A DNA stretch of 64,000 bases from Kineosporiaceae bacterium (GTDB taxonomy: Bacteria; Actinomycetota; Actinomycetes; Actinomycetales; Kineosporiaceae): NCBI GenBank assembly GCA_016794595.1, contig JAEUJN010000035.1, positions 1-64,000 of the forward strand, given 5' to 3'. Position numbers and translations under genes: made by a program. The notes under the pieces are model-generated. The model saw only the letters and a program-made list of their open reading frames with translations. It was not told the origin of the DNA and did not search any database. Position 1 is the first letter of the stretch. Each line of letters opens with the position of its first letter. Positions 6,139 through 15,111 of the stretch are shown one piece after another.

Positions 6139-9027
6139 TCAGCTGCAGCCGGAGGTCGAGCCACAGCCCTCGCAGACGAAGCAGGACCCGGCGGGGCGCA
6201 TCTTCGTCCCGCAGGTGAAGCACATCGGAGCGTCCGAGGCGCGGCCCTGGAGTTTCTCCAGCAGCTCTGCGCTGGAGTGCACCTCGGTAGGTGCCGCCTT
6301 GGCCGAGGCGACCCCGATCACCTCGATCGGCTTGGGCTTGGTCCGCGGCTGGGACGAGGCCGACTGGGCCATCGTCTCCAACTCCTCCTCGACCTCGTCC
6401 TCGCTGGATTCCTCCAGGTACGAACCGGTCTCGATGTGCCGGGTGCGCTCCTCGGCGGTGTAGATGCTCATCGCCGAACGGGTGTCGAAGTCGAGGTAGT
6501 CCAGTGCCAGGCGGCGGAACACGTAGTCCATGATCGAGGAGGACATCCGCACGTCCGGGTCGTCGGTCAGACCGGCGGGCTCGAATCGCATGTTGGTGAA
6601 CTTCTCGACGTAGGTCTCCAGCGGGACGCCGTGCTGCAGGGCCACCGAGACCGCCAGCGAGAAGGCGTCCATCATGCCGGCGAGGGTCGAGCCCTGCTTC
6701 CCGAACTTGAGGAACACCTCACCGAGGTCGCCGTCCGGGTACTGGCCCGAGGTCAGGTACCCCTCGGCGCCGCCCACCGCGAACGAGACGGTCTGGCTGG
6801 TGCGGCGCTTGGGCAGACGCTTGCGGATCGGACGGTACTCCACTCGCACCTCGGTCGCCGGCGCCGACGCGGCCTCGACCGGGGTCTCGACCTTCTTGGC
6901 CTTGGCGTCCGACAACGGCTGCCCGACCTTGCAGTTGTCGCGATAGACGGCCAGCGCCTTCAGCCCGAGCTTCCAGCCCTGGAAGTAGACGTCGGAGATC
7001 TCCTGGACCGACGCCGACTCCGGCAGGTTGACGGTCTTGCTGATCGCCCCCGACAGGAACGGCTGGCATGCGGCCATCATGCGCACGTGCCCCATGGGCT
7101 CCAACGCCCGCTCGCCCATCGCACAGTCGAACACCTCGTAGTGCTCCCGGCGCAGGCCGGGGGCATCGACCACGTGACCGTGCTCGGCGATGTACTCGAC
7201 GATCGCCTCCACCGTCTCGGCCGCGTAGCCCAGCTTGCGCAGGGCGATCGGGATGGTCTGGTTGACGATCTGCATCGAGCCGCCACCGACCAGCTTCTTG
7301 AACTTGACCAAGGAGAAGTCGGGCTCGATCCCGGTGGTGTCGCAGTCCATCATGAAGCCGATGGTGCCGGTGGGTGCGAGCACGCTGGCCTGCGCGTTGC
7401 GCCAGCCGCTCTTCTCCCCCAGCGTGTTGCCCAGCTCCCACTCGCGGGTCGCGACCCGGTGCACGTCCCGGTCGAGGCTGTTGACGGTGCGGATGGCGTC
7501 GTTGGCCGCCGCATGCTTGCGCATCACCCGGCGGTGCGCCTCGGCGTTGCGCGCGTACCCGTCGTAGGCACCCACGACCCCTGCCAGCTCGGCCGAGCGA
7601 CGGTAGGCGGTTCCGGTCATCAGCGAGGTGATGGCGGCAGCCAGCGCGCGGCCGCCCTCGGAGTCGTACCCCAGGCCCGAGGCCATCAGCAGCGCACCCA
7701 GGTTGGCGTAACCGATGCCCAGCTGCCGGAAGGTCCGCGTGGTCTGGCCGATCGACTCGGTCGGGAAGTCCGCGAAGCAGATCGAGATGTCCATCGCGGT
7801 GATCACCAGCTCGACCACCTTCACGAAACGCTCGGCGTCGAACGAGCCGTCGCCCTGGAGGAACTTCATCAGGTTGAGCGAGGCCAGGTTGCAGCTGGAG
7901 TTGTCCAGGTGCATGTACTCCGAGCACGGGTTGGAGGCGGTGATCCGGCCGGACTCCGGCGTCGTGTGCCAGTCGTTGATCGTGTCGTCGTACTGGATCC
8001 CCGGGTCGGCGCACTCCCAGGCGGCCTTCGACATCTTCTCGAACAGCTCACGAGCATCGACGGTCTCGATGACCTCGCCGGTCATGCGCGCTCGCAGGCC
8101 GAAGGAGTCACCGTTCTCGACCGCGCGCATGAACTCGTCGCTGACCCGAACGGAGTTGTTCGCGTTCTGGTACTGCACGCTGACGATGTCCTTGCCACCC
8201 AGGTCCATGTCGAACCCGGCGTCGCGCAGCGCGCGGATCTTGTCCTCCTCGCGCGCCTTGGTCTCGAGGAACTCCTCGATGTCGGGGTGGTCGACGTCGA
8301 GCACGACCATCTTGGCTGCCCGCCGGGTGGCCCCACCGGACTTGATCGTCCCGGCAGAGGCATCGGCACCGCGCATGAAGGACACCGGCCCCGAGGCCGT
8401 GCCGCCGCTGGAGAGCAGCTCCTTGGAGGAACGGATCCGGGACAGGTTGAGCCCTGCACCCGAACCACCCTTGAAGATGAACCCCTCCTCCTTGTACCAG
8501 TTCAGGATGGAGTCCATCGAGTCGTCCACCGACAGGATGAAGCAGGCCGAGACCTGTTGCGGCGCCGGGGTTCCCACGTTGAACCAGACCGGGGAGTTGA
8601 AGCTGAAGATCTGGTGCAACAGCATGTGCGTGAGCTCGTGCTCGAAGGTGTCGGCGTCGGCGTCGGTCGCGAAGTACCCTGCGTCCTTGCCCGCCTTGGT
8701 GTAGGTGAGCACGACCCGGTCGATGAGCTGCTTGAGGCTGCGCTCACGCGCATCCGTCCCCAGGGCCCCCCGGAAGTACTTGGTGGTGACGATCGTCGAG
8801 GCGTTCAGGCTCCAGAAGTCGGGGAACTCGACGCCCTTCTGCTCGAAGATCGTCTCTCCCGTCCGCCAGTTGGTCTGGACGACGTCACGCCGCTCCCAGG
8901 TGACGGCGTCGTAGGGGTGGACGCCGGGCGTGGTGAAGACCCGCTCGACCGTCAGGCCCTTGTGCTGCAGCCGGGGGGCGTCAGCCTTCGCCTTGCGACC
9001 CCCAGGGCCGGACGAGGTTTGAGTCAT
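6139..9027 (-). CDS. nrdJ: Vitamin B12-dependent ribonucleoside-diphosphate reductase (class II)
   Basis: 962 residues from an ATG at 9027 with GGAGAA seven bases ahead; a GTG at 9042 would add five residues. It reduces ribonucleotides to deoxyribonucleotides with adenosylcobalamin, without oxygen. The catalytic-barrel motif NPCSEYMHLDNSSCNLASLN (about residue 365) holds the Asn-Cys-Glu radical triad, and APTGTIGFMMDCDTTGIEPD is a second conserved block. The C-terminus has paired cysteines (CFTCGTKM, CFVCEGCG) for redox shuttling or metal binding. It follows nrdR on the same strand after a gap of about 160 bases and is probably cotranscribed and repressed by NrdR. Confidence 0.96.
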   Translation of the reverse strand: MTQTSSGPGGRKAKADAPRLQHKGLTVERVFTTPGVHPYDAVTWERRDVVQTNWRTGETIFEQKGVEFPDFWSLNASTIVTTKYFRGALGTDARERSLKQLIDRVVLTYTKAGKDAGYFATDADADTFEHELTHMLLHQIFSFNSPVWFNVGTPAPQQVSACFILSVDDSMDSILNWYKEEGFIFKGGSGAGLNLSRIRSSKELLSSGGTASGPVSFMRGADASAGTIKSGGATRRAAKMVVLDVDHPDIEEFLETKAREEDKIRALRDAGFDMDLGGKDIVSVQYQNANNSVRVSDEFMRAVENGDSFGLRARMTGEVIETVDARELFEKMSKAAWECADPGIQYDDTINDWHTTPESGRITASNPCSEYMHLDNSSCNLASLNLMKFLQGDGSFDAERFVKVVELVITAMDISICFADFPTESIGQTTRTFRQLGIGYANLGALLMASGLGYDSEGGRALAAAITSLMTGTAYRRSAELAGVVGAYDGYARNAEAHRRVMRKHAAANDAIRTVNSLDRDVHRVATREWELGNTLGEKSGWRNAQASVLAPTGTIGFMMDCDTTGIEPDFSLVKFKKLVGGGSMQIVNQTIPIALRKLGYAAETVEAIVEYIAEHGHVVDAPGLRREHYEVFDCAMGERALEPMGHVRMMAACQPFLSGAISKTVNLPESASVQEISDVYFQGWKLGLKALAVYRDNCKVGQPLSDAKAKKVETPVEAASAPATEVRVEYRPIRKRLPKRRTSQTVSFAVGGAEGYLTSGQYPDGDLGEVFLKFGKQGSTLAGMMDAFSLAVSVALQHGVPLETYVEKFTNMRFEPAGLTDDPDVRMSSSIMDYVFRRLALDYLDFDTRSAMSIYTAEERTRHIETGSYLEESSEDEVEEELETMAQSASSQPRTKPKPIEVIGVASAKAAPTEVHSSAELLEKLQGRASDAPMCFTCGTKMRPAGSCFVCEGCGSTSGCS

Positions 9028-9145
9028 CGGTGTGTTCTCCACTCATGGTGTTCGGACGGGCTCAGTGAGGTGCTGCGTGCTGCTGGGCAGTTCCGGGCAT
9101 TCGGGCACAGCGGTCTCCGACACGACGACGGAGGGTTTCCCCCGC

Positions 9146-9177
9146 CGGCGGCGCAGCCTTCCCCAGCAGCGCCGCCG
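9146..9177 (-). other. Hairpin between nrdR and nrdJ
   Basis: CGGCGGCGC (9146-9154) and GCGCCGCCG (9169-9177) form a 9-bp GC stem with a 14-base loop in the nrdR-nrdJ spacer. It could trim or attenuate the shared transcript so the two genes are made in different amounts. No T-run is present. Confidence 0.35.
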
Positions 9178-9190
9178 ACGGGTGTCTGGG

Positions 9191-9697
9191 TCACACCGCG
9201 GTGATGTCCCGCGGTGGGGGTGCCGACTCGTGCGGCGACTCGCCGAGTGCGTCGCGCTCGGCGCGGAGCAGGGCGATGGCGGATTCGAAGTCCGCCAGGG
9301 AGTCGAAGGCCTGATAGACGCTGGCGAACCGTAGGTAGGCCACCTCGTCCAGTTCTCGCAGCGGCCCGAGGATCGCCAGGCCGACGTCGTGGGCATCCAC
9401 CTCCGCAGCGCCGGTGGCGCGGATGCCTTCCTCCACCCTCTGGGCCAGCAGCGCGAGATCGTCCTCGCCGACCGGCCGGCCCTGGCACGCCTTGCGCACT
9501 CCGGTGATCACTTTGTTCCGACTGAAGGGTTCGGTGGCCCCGGAGCGCTTGACCACGGTCAGGCTGGCCGTCTCCATCGTGCTGAACCGACGGCCGCACT
9601 CGGGACACTGCCGACGCCGGCGGATGGACGTGCCGTCGTCGATGCTGCGCGAGTCGACCACCCGCGAATCGGCGTTCCGGCAGAACGGGCAGTTCAC
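9191..9697 (-). CDS. nrdR: Transcriptional repressor NrdR
   Basis: 168 residues from a GTG at 9697 that gives the usual NCPFC start, with GAGGAGGCGG upstream; the frame extends to 9727, but the extra residues are not family-like. The N-terminal zinc ribbon is complete ([12 protein letters not shown]), followed by an ATP-cone domain ([20 protein letters not shown]). NrdR senses dATP/ATP and represses ribonucleotide reductase genes by binding NrdR boxes. It is first gene of the nrdRJ unit and has a box-like sequence about 165 bases ahead of its start. Confidence 0.95.
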   Translation of the reverse strand: MNCPFCRNADSRVVDSRSIDDGTSIRRRRQCPECGRRFSTMETASLTVVKRSGATEPFSRNKVITGVRKACQGRPVGEDDLALLAQRVEEGIRATGAAEVDAHDVGLAILGPLRELDEVAYLRFASVYQAFDSLADFESAIALLRAERDALGESPHESAPPPRDITAV

Positions 9698-9859
9698 ACC
9701 GACCGCCTCCTCTCCACGTCTCGCCACCCCCGACCACCCAGCCTCGACGCCACCTCCGGGCGAGGTCCTGTGGACGACGCTGGGGATGAGCTGTGTACGA
9801 ACCCCGACAACCTGGGGATCAAACTGGGGACTACATGTGGACGGCTTACATCGGTGTAA

Positions 9860-9875
9860 CTACTACATCTAGGGT
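9860..9875. promoter_or_regulatory. Candidate NrdR box upstream of nrdR
   Basis: CTACTACATCTAGGGT resembles the 16-bp NrdR box, whose core in actinomycetes is close to CACTACATCTAGTG. It lies in the gap upstream of nrdR, where autoregulation of the nrdRJ unit would occur. NrdR sites normally come in pairs about 15 bases apart; a second good match was not found by eye. Confidence 0.5.
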
Positions 9876-9936
9876 CCAAGCTAGGCCGCTCGCTCCTCGC
9901 GTGCAACCCGCGACACGCCGGACGGCGAGGAGCCAC

Positions 9937-10377
9937 TCATCCCGTCACACCGCGAACAGCAGGGGTCACCTCACGAACCGGGACCGCCAGCCGGGTCCCC
10001 ACCGGGACGTTCGCGGTGGACAGCTGGTTGAGTTCCACGATCCGCTCGATCAGGTCCCGGGGGTCCCGGCCCGGCTCGGCCTCCAGCGCGATCGCCCAGA
10101 GGGTCTCCCCCGGGGCGACCACGTGGTAACTCACCGGAACCGAGGTGTGGCCCTGGCCCCCCTCGGCCCTACCGCTGCCGAGGAGAACACCGAGGAGGAT
10201 CATCGAGGTCACGGCGACCAGGACGGCCAGAGCGGTCACGGCGCGCAGAGCCAGCCGCCCCCGCGCCGTCAGCCGGACCGGCTGCCGAACCCGCGCGTGG
10301 CGCCCGCCCGGGTCACTCAGCACCCTTGGGCGTCCTGCTCCACGGGCCGTCACCGGGGGAAGTGTCAGGGTCGACAT
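9937..10377 (-). CDS. LysM peptidoglycan-binding membrane protein
   Basis: 146 residues from an ATG at 10377 with GGAGG six bases ahead. A basic cytoplasmic segment is followed by one membrane helix (about residues 48-70, with [20 protein letters not shown]) and then a single extracellular LysM domain: [19 protein letters not shown], ending with [11 protein letters not shown]. LysM domains bind peptidoglycan glycan strands. Actinomycetes commonly carry such a gene divergent from lexA. A sequence fitting the SOS consensus lies 26 bases upstream of the start, so the gene may be damage-inducible and may act on division or cell wall during repair; that is inference. Confidence 0.85.
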   Translation of the reverse strand: MSTLTLPPVTARGAGRPRVLSDPGGRHARVRQPVRLTARGRLALRAVTALAVLVAVTSMILLGVLLGSGRAEGGQGHTSVPVSYHVVAPGETLWAIALEAEPGRDPRDLIERIVELNQLSTANVPVGTRLAVPVREVTPAVRGVTG

Positions 10378-10402
10378 CGGTGCCTCCACCATCTCGAGAT
10401 CC

Positions 10403-10418
10403 TCGAACGAGCGTTCGA
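10403..10418. promoter_or_regulatory. SOS (LexA) box proximal to the LysM gene
   Basis: TCGAACGAGCGTTCGA fits TCGAAC-N4-GTTCGA, the LexA-binding palindrome of actinomycetes, and is symmetric in both half-sites. It lies 26 bases upstream of the LysM gene start and 155 bases upstream of lexA. Confidence 0.75.
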
Positions 10419-10471
10419 ATCGAACGCGTGTCCGAGTTCTATCACCCGCCACCGACAGAGTCGAGACACCC

Positions 10472-10487
10472 TCGAACATATGTTTGA
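10472..10487. promoter_or_regulatory. SOS (LexA) box upstream of lexA
   Basis: TCGAACATATGTTTGA is one base away from the perfect palindrome and close to the actinomycete SOS consensus TCGAACACATGTTCGA. It lies 86 bases before the lexA ATG, consistent with autorepression. Confidence 0.85.
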
Positions 10488-10572
10488 AACGTGTCGCCAT
10501 CAGCTCTACGGTGGTGAGCGAGCTCGGGACACCGCCCGGGCCGCGCACCCGGCGAGACTTGCGGAGGACGGC

Positions 10573-11391
10573 ATGGCGACGCGGCGGCTCGACCCGACGG
10601 ATCGAGCACACGAGCGAGCACAGAAGCGGGCAGGGGCTCCATCAGATGGGGACCCGGTGGTGACGGCCGAGGCACCCGGGGAGCCGGCCGACCGGGGCGG
10701 CGAGGTGCTCACCCTTCCCGACGGGCCTGCCGGCGGCGACGGGCTCACCGACCGGCAGCGACTGGTCCTGGAGACCATCCGGGACTCGGTCGAGCGCCGG
10801 GGCTACCCGCCGAGCATGCGCGAGATCGGCGCCATCGTCGGGCTCACCAGCCCCAGCAGCGTCGCTCACCAACTGTCCACCCTGGAGCGCAAGGGGTATC
10901 TGCGCCGCGACCCCAACCGGCCACGGGCGATCGAGGTTCGCATGCCCGGCGAGACCCACGCGGTTCGTCCGATCGAGGGCGAGTTCGACCCGACCGACGC
11001 CGGTGACGTGCGCCCGCAGCCCTCGTACGTGCCCGTGGTGGGCAGGATCGCCGCCGGCGGGCCCATCCTGGCCGAGCAGGCCGTCGAGGACGTGTTCCCC
11101 CTCCCTCGGCAACTCGTCGGCGAGGGGCAGCTCTTCCTGCTCAAAGTGGCCGGTGACTCGATGGTCGATGCCGCCATCTGCGACGGGGACTGGGTGGTCG
11201 TCCGCCAGCAGCCGGTGGCCGACAACGGCGAGATCGTGGCCGCCATGCTGGACGGCGAGGCCACGGTGAAGACCTTCAAGCGCCGGGACGGCCACGTGTG
11301 GCTGATGCCGCACAACGTGGCGTACGAGCCCATTCCGGGGGACGATGCCACCATCCTCGGTCGAGTAGTGGCCGTTCTTCGTCGAGTTTGA
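10573..11391 (+). CDS. lexA: SOS-response repressor and protease LexA
   Basis: 272 residues from an ATG at 10573 with GGAGGA five bases ahead. After an unusually long hydrophilic N-terminal stretch (about 55 residues) comes the winged helix-turn-helix ([20 protein letters not shown] through [15 protein letters not shown]). The self-cleavage site is A161-G162 in GRIAAGGP. The S24 peptidase dyad is Ser196 in GDSMVDA and Lys233 in ATVKTF, with the normal spacing of 37. RecA filaments on damaged DNA trigger cleavage and release SOS genes such as recA in this same window. Confidence 0.95.
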   Translation: MATRRLDPTDRAHERAQKRAGAPSDGDPVVTAEAPGEPADRGGEVLTLPDGPAGGDGLTDRQRLVLETIRDSVERRGYPPSMREIGAIVGLTSPSSVAHQLSTLERKGYLRRDPNRPRAIEVRMPGETHAVRPIEGEFDPTDAGDVRPQPSYVPVVGRIAAGGPILAEQAVEDVFPLPRQLVGEGQLFLLKVAGDSMVDAAICDGDWVVVRQQPVADNGEIVAAMLDGEATVKTFKRRDGHVWLMPHNVAYEPIPGDDATILGRVVAVLRRV

Positions 11392-11478
11392 CGGGCGTGA
11401 CCACGCAGTGGCATTACGCTTGACCGTGAGTGACGTTTCCGCCCCACCCGGGGCCGACGCCAACAAGGAGATCCTGAC

Positions 11479-11721
11479 GTGCAGGGACAACCCATCGACG
11501 ACACGCTCCGCGCGGTCGTTGCCCGTCATCTCGACGTCCCACCGGCCGAGCTGAGCACCGACTCCTCCCTGGAGCAGCTGAGCCTGGACGACGACGCGGC
11601 CGCCCTCATCCTGGGGGCGGTCGGGGACGAACTGGAGATGCGCTTCCCGGACGATTTCCTCGAAGGACTGGACACCTACGGGAAGTTCCACGACGCCGTC
11701 CTGCTCGCAGTCGGCGCCTGA
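11479..11721 (+). CDS. Acyl-carrier-like protein lacking the phosphopantetheine serine
   Basis: 80 residues from a GTG at 11479 with AAGGAG ahead. The layout is that of an acyl carrier protein: HLDVPPAELSTDSSLEQLSL, then a helix with LILGAVGDELEMRFPDDFLE, then the TYGKFHDAV helix. Where carriers have Asp-Ser-Leu for 4'-phosphopantetheine, this has Leu-Asp-Asp-Asp-Ala, so it should not carry an acyl group. It may be a protein-interaction domain with the carrier fold. It follows lexA on the same strand after 87 bases; a shared transcript is possible. Confidence 0.7.
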   Translation: MQGQPIDDTLRAVVARHLDVPPAELSTDSSLEQLSLDDDAAALILGAVGDELEMRFPDDFLEGLDTYGKFHDAVLLAVGA

Positions 11722-11790
11722 CCTTCATCCCCATCGCCGGCGGGGGCCGGCACCAGAACCTGGTCCACCACGAACCGCCTGGTCCACCCC

Positions 11791-11828
11791 GAACACGGCG
11801 TGACCCTCAGTGGGGTCACGCCGTGTTC
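11791..11828 (+). terminator. Strong hairpin terminator after the acyl-carrier-like gene
   Basis: GAACACGGCGTGACCC (11791-11806) and GGGTCACGCCGTGTTC (11813-11828) make a perfect 16-bp stem with a 6-base loop, 70 bases after the stop. There is no T-run, as is common for actinomycete terminators. The bases from 11829 to 11985, before the LysR gene, contain nothing else I can identify. Confidence 0.75.
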
Positions 11829-11985
11829 GGTGTCCCGGGCGCGACCGCTCGGCAAGATGCCGTCATGATCAGCCCGGTCACGATCGGCCGGTCACGATCA
11901 GCCGTTCGGCCGGATTCCACCGGCACGGCGTGGCGGCGCCGGACCCGCACCCGGACTCGGCCAGTGCCAGCCATAGTGTGGGGTT

Positions 11986-12915
11986 ATGCCGTCCACGCTC
12001 GATCTCTCCTCGCTGCGCCTGATCCGGGCCATCGCCGACGCCGGCACGATCACGGGGGCCGCGACCACGCTGGGGTTCACCCAGCCGGCAGTCAGCCAGC
12101 ATGTGCGGCGACTCGAGAGCCGACTCGGCACAGCCCTGCTGGAGCGCCATGCCCGAGGGGTGCGCCTCACCGAGGCCGGACACGTGCTGGCCCGCTATGG
12201 CGCGGCGGTGGCCGCTACCGTCGACGCTGCGGAACGGGAGGTCTCGGCCCTGACCGGGTTGCACGCAGGCCGGGTCCGGGTGATCGCGATCGCCTCCGCC
12301 TCGGCCACGCTGGTCCCCGCTGCCCTCACCCTGCTGCGCCGGAATGCTCCCGCGGTCGAGGTCGACTTCAGCGAGGCCGAGCCCGCCCAGGCCGTCGCCG
12401 CGGTCCGCGAGGGGCACTGTGACATCGCGATCACGGTCGACGACGACGGTGTCGCCGGGCGGCAGGGCCCTGCCGTCGAGCGGGTCGAGACCGGGCTGCA
12501 CCGACGCGAGTTGATGAGCGATGCGAGCGTGCTGGCACTGTCCACCCAGGACCCGCTGGCCGACGAACCGCGCCTGCACCTGCGCGATCTCGCCGACGCT
12601 CGGTGGATCGCCGCCGGAGCCGCTTGTCGTGAGCACCTGGTCAGGGCAGCCGACACGGCGGGATTCGTCCCCCGGATCGCGTATGCCACGGAGGACCACA
12701 TGGCAGTGCTCGCCTTCGTTGCTGCCGGGCTGGGGGTGGCCCTGCTGCCGGGGTTGGTGGCACCGGTGGCGGCGTCCCGCCCGGGCGTCACGCTGCGCTC
12801 GATCGCGGGCGTGAGCCGGCGCGGCGTCCACGCCCTGACCACCCCTGATCTGCTGCGGGTACCCGCCGTCGCCGCCACCCTGGACGCCCTCGAGGAGGCG
12901 GCCGCCGTCCAGTGA
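11986..12915 (+). CDS. LysR-family transcriptional regulator
   Basis: 309 residues. The N-terminal winged helix-turn-helix (residues 7-65) is typical: IADAGTITGAATTLGFTQPA followed by VSQHVRRLESRLGTALLERH. The effector domain is of the periplasmic-binding type, with TEDHMAVLAFVAAGLGVALLP near the end, a segment found in many LysR members. The ligand is not predictable. It has no divergent partner gene, since the neighbour upstream ends at a strong terminator, so its target may lie elsewhere. The dinG stop is only 45 bases away on the opposite strand. Confidence 0.9.
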   Translation: MPSTLDLSSLRLIRAIADAGTITGAATTLGFTQPAVSQHVRRLESRLGTALLERHARGVRLTEAGHVLARYGAAVAATVDAAEREVSALTGLHAGRVRVIAIASASATLVPAALTLLRRNAPAVEVDFSEAEPAQAVAAVREGHCDIAITVDDDGVAGRQGPAVERVETGLHRRELMSDASVLALSTQDPLADEPRLHLRDLADARWIAAGAACREHLVRAADTAGFVPRIAYATEDHMAVLAFVAAGLGVALLPGLVAPVAASRPGVTLRSIAGVSRRGVHALTTPDLLRVPAVAATLDALEEAAAVQ

Positions 12916-12960
12916 GACCCTGGGCTGCTCCTCCGGTGGAGGCGGGCCGGGCTCGCGGCC

Positions 12961-15111
12961 TCAGCCGCCCACCGGCTGGTCGATCCGGCGCAGCGCAGCC
13001 AGCACCACGTCCCGATCCGTCGTCGTCCAGAACGGCGGCAGCGAGGCGCGCAGGAACCCGGCGTACCGCGCGGTCGCCAGCCGTGAGTCCAGGACGGCGA
13101 CCACCCCGCGATCGGCCGTCGACCGCACCAACCGGCCGACTCCCTGCGCCAGCAGCAGGGCTGCGTGCGTGGCGGCCACCGACATGAAGGCGTTGCCACC
13201 ACGCCGGGCAACCGCCTCCTGCCGGGCAGTGCCCAGGGGGTCGTCCGGACGGGGGAAGGGAATCCGGTCGACCACGACCAACTGGCAGGAGCTCCCGGGG
13301 ACGTCCACCCCCTGCCACAGCGACAAGGTGCCGAACAGGCAGGTGCGCTCGTCGTCCGCGAACGCCCGCACCAGGATCGGGGTCAGGTCATCACCCTGGC
13401 ACAAGATCGGGACGTCGAGCCGCTCCCTGAGCTGCTCGGCGGCGGTCTGGGCCGCGCGTCGGGAGGAGAACAACCCCAGTGTCCGCCCGCCTGCCGCCTC
13501 GACCAGGCCGGCCAGCTCCTCCAGCAGGGGTTCGCCCAACCCGTCCCGCCCGGGGGCCGGCAGGTGCCGGGCGATGTACAGGATCGCCTGGCGGGGGTAG
13601 TCGAACGGGCTGCCCACGTCCAGGCCTGTCCAGGCGGCCGGCTCGCGGGCCGCACCGTTCCGTCCGTCCGACCCCGAGTGCGACCCCGAGTCGGACGCCG
13701 AGTCCGTCCTCGGGTCGGACGCCGAGTCCGACCCCGAGTCGGTCCCGGCAGCTGCCCCCGTCTCGGTCCCAGGTGCGGTTCCGGCCGAGAGACCCTCCGC
13801 CCGGCCCAGCCCGAACGAGCGGGCCACGGCCTCGAAGCTGCCCCCGACCGACAGCGTCGCGGAGGTGGCGATCACCGTCCGCTCGTCGAACACCCTTCCG
13901 CGCAACGCGCCGGCCACGGTCAGGGGGGCCACGTGCAGGGTGATCCTGACCCCACCCGCCTCGGGGCGCCCCACCCGCGACAGCCACACGACGTCCGCCC
14001 CGCCTCGCCCCCCCGAGCCGCTGGCGAGCCGCTCGGCGACGTCGAAGACCTCACCGATCGCCGCCCGGGCCAACGCCCGGGCAGCCTCGCCCGCTCCGGG
14101 GCCACCCGACCGGGTGGACTCCACGGCCGAGACCAGGGCGCGCGCGCCGTCCCGCACGGCGATCACCGACGCCCCCAGCGGGTCGTCGTCATGCTGGGCG
14201 AGATCGGTGATCCGGCCCTCGGGCGCGCCCTGGAAGGCGTCGGCCAGGCGCACGGCCGCCTGGTCGAGCTCGGTGGTGGCCACGCCGACCGCACGGCACC
14301 GCCGGGCGGCGATCTCGACCGCGGTGACGGTCAGCTCCTTGGAGACCACCGAGGTCACCCGGTCGGCCAGCTCGTGCGCCTCGTCGACCACCAGCACGTC
14401 GTGCTCGGGCAGCAGGCTGCGCCCCTCGAAGGCGTCGATGGCGACCACGGCGTGGTTGGTGACGACGATGTCGACCGACCTGGCGCGTTCCCGGGCCGTG
14501 TCGCAGAAGCACTCGGTGACGCGCGGGCATGCCGTCCCCAGACACTCGCGAGCGCTGACCGACACCTGCCGCCAGGCCTGGTCGCTGACCCCGGGCACGA
14601 GTTCCTCGCGTTCCCCTGCAGGGGTGGCCTGCGCCCACTCGCGCAACCGCACCACCTGTGACCCCAGTCGCCCGGGTGCGGGCTCCGCGAGCGACCCACC
14701 GGCCCCGGCTGTCGCCGGCGCCAGCGAGAACAACCCCCCGTCCTCCTCGGGGTAGCCGCCGTCCAGCTTGTGCAGGCACACGTAGTTGGCCCGTCCCTTG
14801 ACCACCTGCCAGGTCGGACGCCGCCCGAGCAGAGGGGTGAGGGCGTCGGCCAGCCGCGGCAGATCGCGCTCGACGATCTGGGACTGCAAGGCCAGGGTCG
14901 CGGTCGAGACCACCACGCACCGCTGCCCGCGGACGGCGTGGGCGATCGCCGGGACCAGGTAGGCCAGTGATTTTCCGGTGCCGGTTCCTGCCTGCACGAG
15001 CAGGTGCACGCCGCTGGTCATGGCCTCGGCCACGGCGTCGGCCATCTGCTGCTGACCCTCGCGGGGGCTGCCGTTCACCGCTGCCACCGCGGCGGCGAGC
15101 AAGTCCCTCAC
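12961..15111 (-). CDS. dinG: DinG/YoaA-family ATP-dependent DNA helicase
   Basis: 716 residues from GTG. Superfamily 2 iron-sulfur helicase: Walker A QAGTGTGKSLAYLVP (near residue 42), the cysteines for the 4Fe-4S cluster (NYVCLHKL, then CLGTACPRVTECFC), DEAH box VVDEAHEL, and the last motif ACLLLAQGVGRLVRS-like segment LLLAQGVGRLVRSTADRGVV. Such helicases unwind DNA with 5'-3' polarity and resolve R-loops and D-loops. Unusual is a Ser/Asp/Gly-rich insert at about residues 452-485 (see repeat entry). It follows hflX on the same strand with a 112-base gap. Confidence 0.92.
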   Translation of the reverse strand: MRDLLAAAVAAVNGSPREGQQQMADAVAEAMTSGVHLLVQAGTGTGKSLAYLVPAIAHAVRGQRCVVVSTATLALQSQIVERDLPRLADALTPLLGRRPTWQVVKGRANYVCLHKLDGGYPEEDGGLFSLAPATAGAGGSLAEPAPGRLGSQVVRLREWAQATPAGEREELVPGVSDQAWRQVSVSARECLGTACPRVTECFCDTARERARSVDIVVTNHAVVAIDAFEGRSLLPEHDVLVVDEAHELADRVTSVVSKELTVTAVEIAARRCRAVGVATTELDQAAVRLADAFQGAPEGRITDLAQHDDDPLGASVIAVRDGARALVSAVESTRSGGPGAGEAARALARAAIGEVFDVAERLASGSGGRGGADVVWLSRVGRPEAGGVRITLHVAPLTVAGALRGRVFDERTVIATSATLSVGGSFEAVARSFGLGRAEGLSAGTAPGTETGAAAGTDSGSDSASDPRTDSASDSGSHSGSDGRNGAAREPAAWTGLDVGSPFDYPRQAILYIARHLPAPGRDGLGEPLLEELAGLVEAAGGRTLGLFSSRRAAQTAAEQLRERLDVPILCQGDDLTPILVRAFADDERTCLFGTLSLWQGVDVPGSSCQLVVVDRIPFPRPDDPLGTARQEAVARRGGNAFMSVAATHAALLLAQGVGRLVRSTADRGVVAVLDSRLATARYAGFLRASLPPFWTTTDRDVVLAALRRIDQPVGG
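13660..13760 (-). repeat. In-gene repeat coding a Ser/Asp-rich insert in DinG
   Basis: Variations of a roughly 12-base unit such as GACGCCGAGTCC and CCCGAGTCGGAC are repeated about eight times, coding alternating Ser-Asp-Ser-Gly. The stretch is in frame and free of stops, so the protein stays open. Its length is likely to vary between strains by slippage. Confidence 0.7.

Noticed and set aside
9043-9190. Cobalamin riboswitch ahead of nrdJ
   Set aside because: The spacer is too short and lacks the B12-box pattern; NrdJ uses B12 as cofactor and is not usually repressed by it.
6082-9204. Open frame of 1040 codons on the plus strand
   Set aside because: It is exactly opposite nrdJ, has a composition typical of antisense frames in high-GC coding DNA (Arg, His, Gly, Asp rich) and no family motifs.
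9793-10572. Long N-terminal extension of LexA
   Set aside because: The frame is open, but it overlaps the LysM gene on the other strand and the SOS boxes; ATG 10573 has a good ribosome site.
13660-13760. CRISPR-like repeats
   Set aside because: Units are about 12 bases, contiguous and in frame within dinG, with no spacers.
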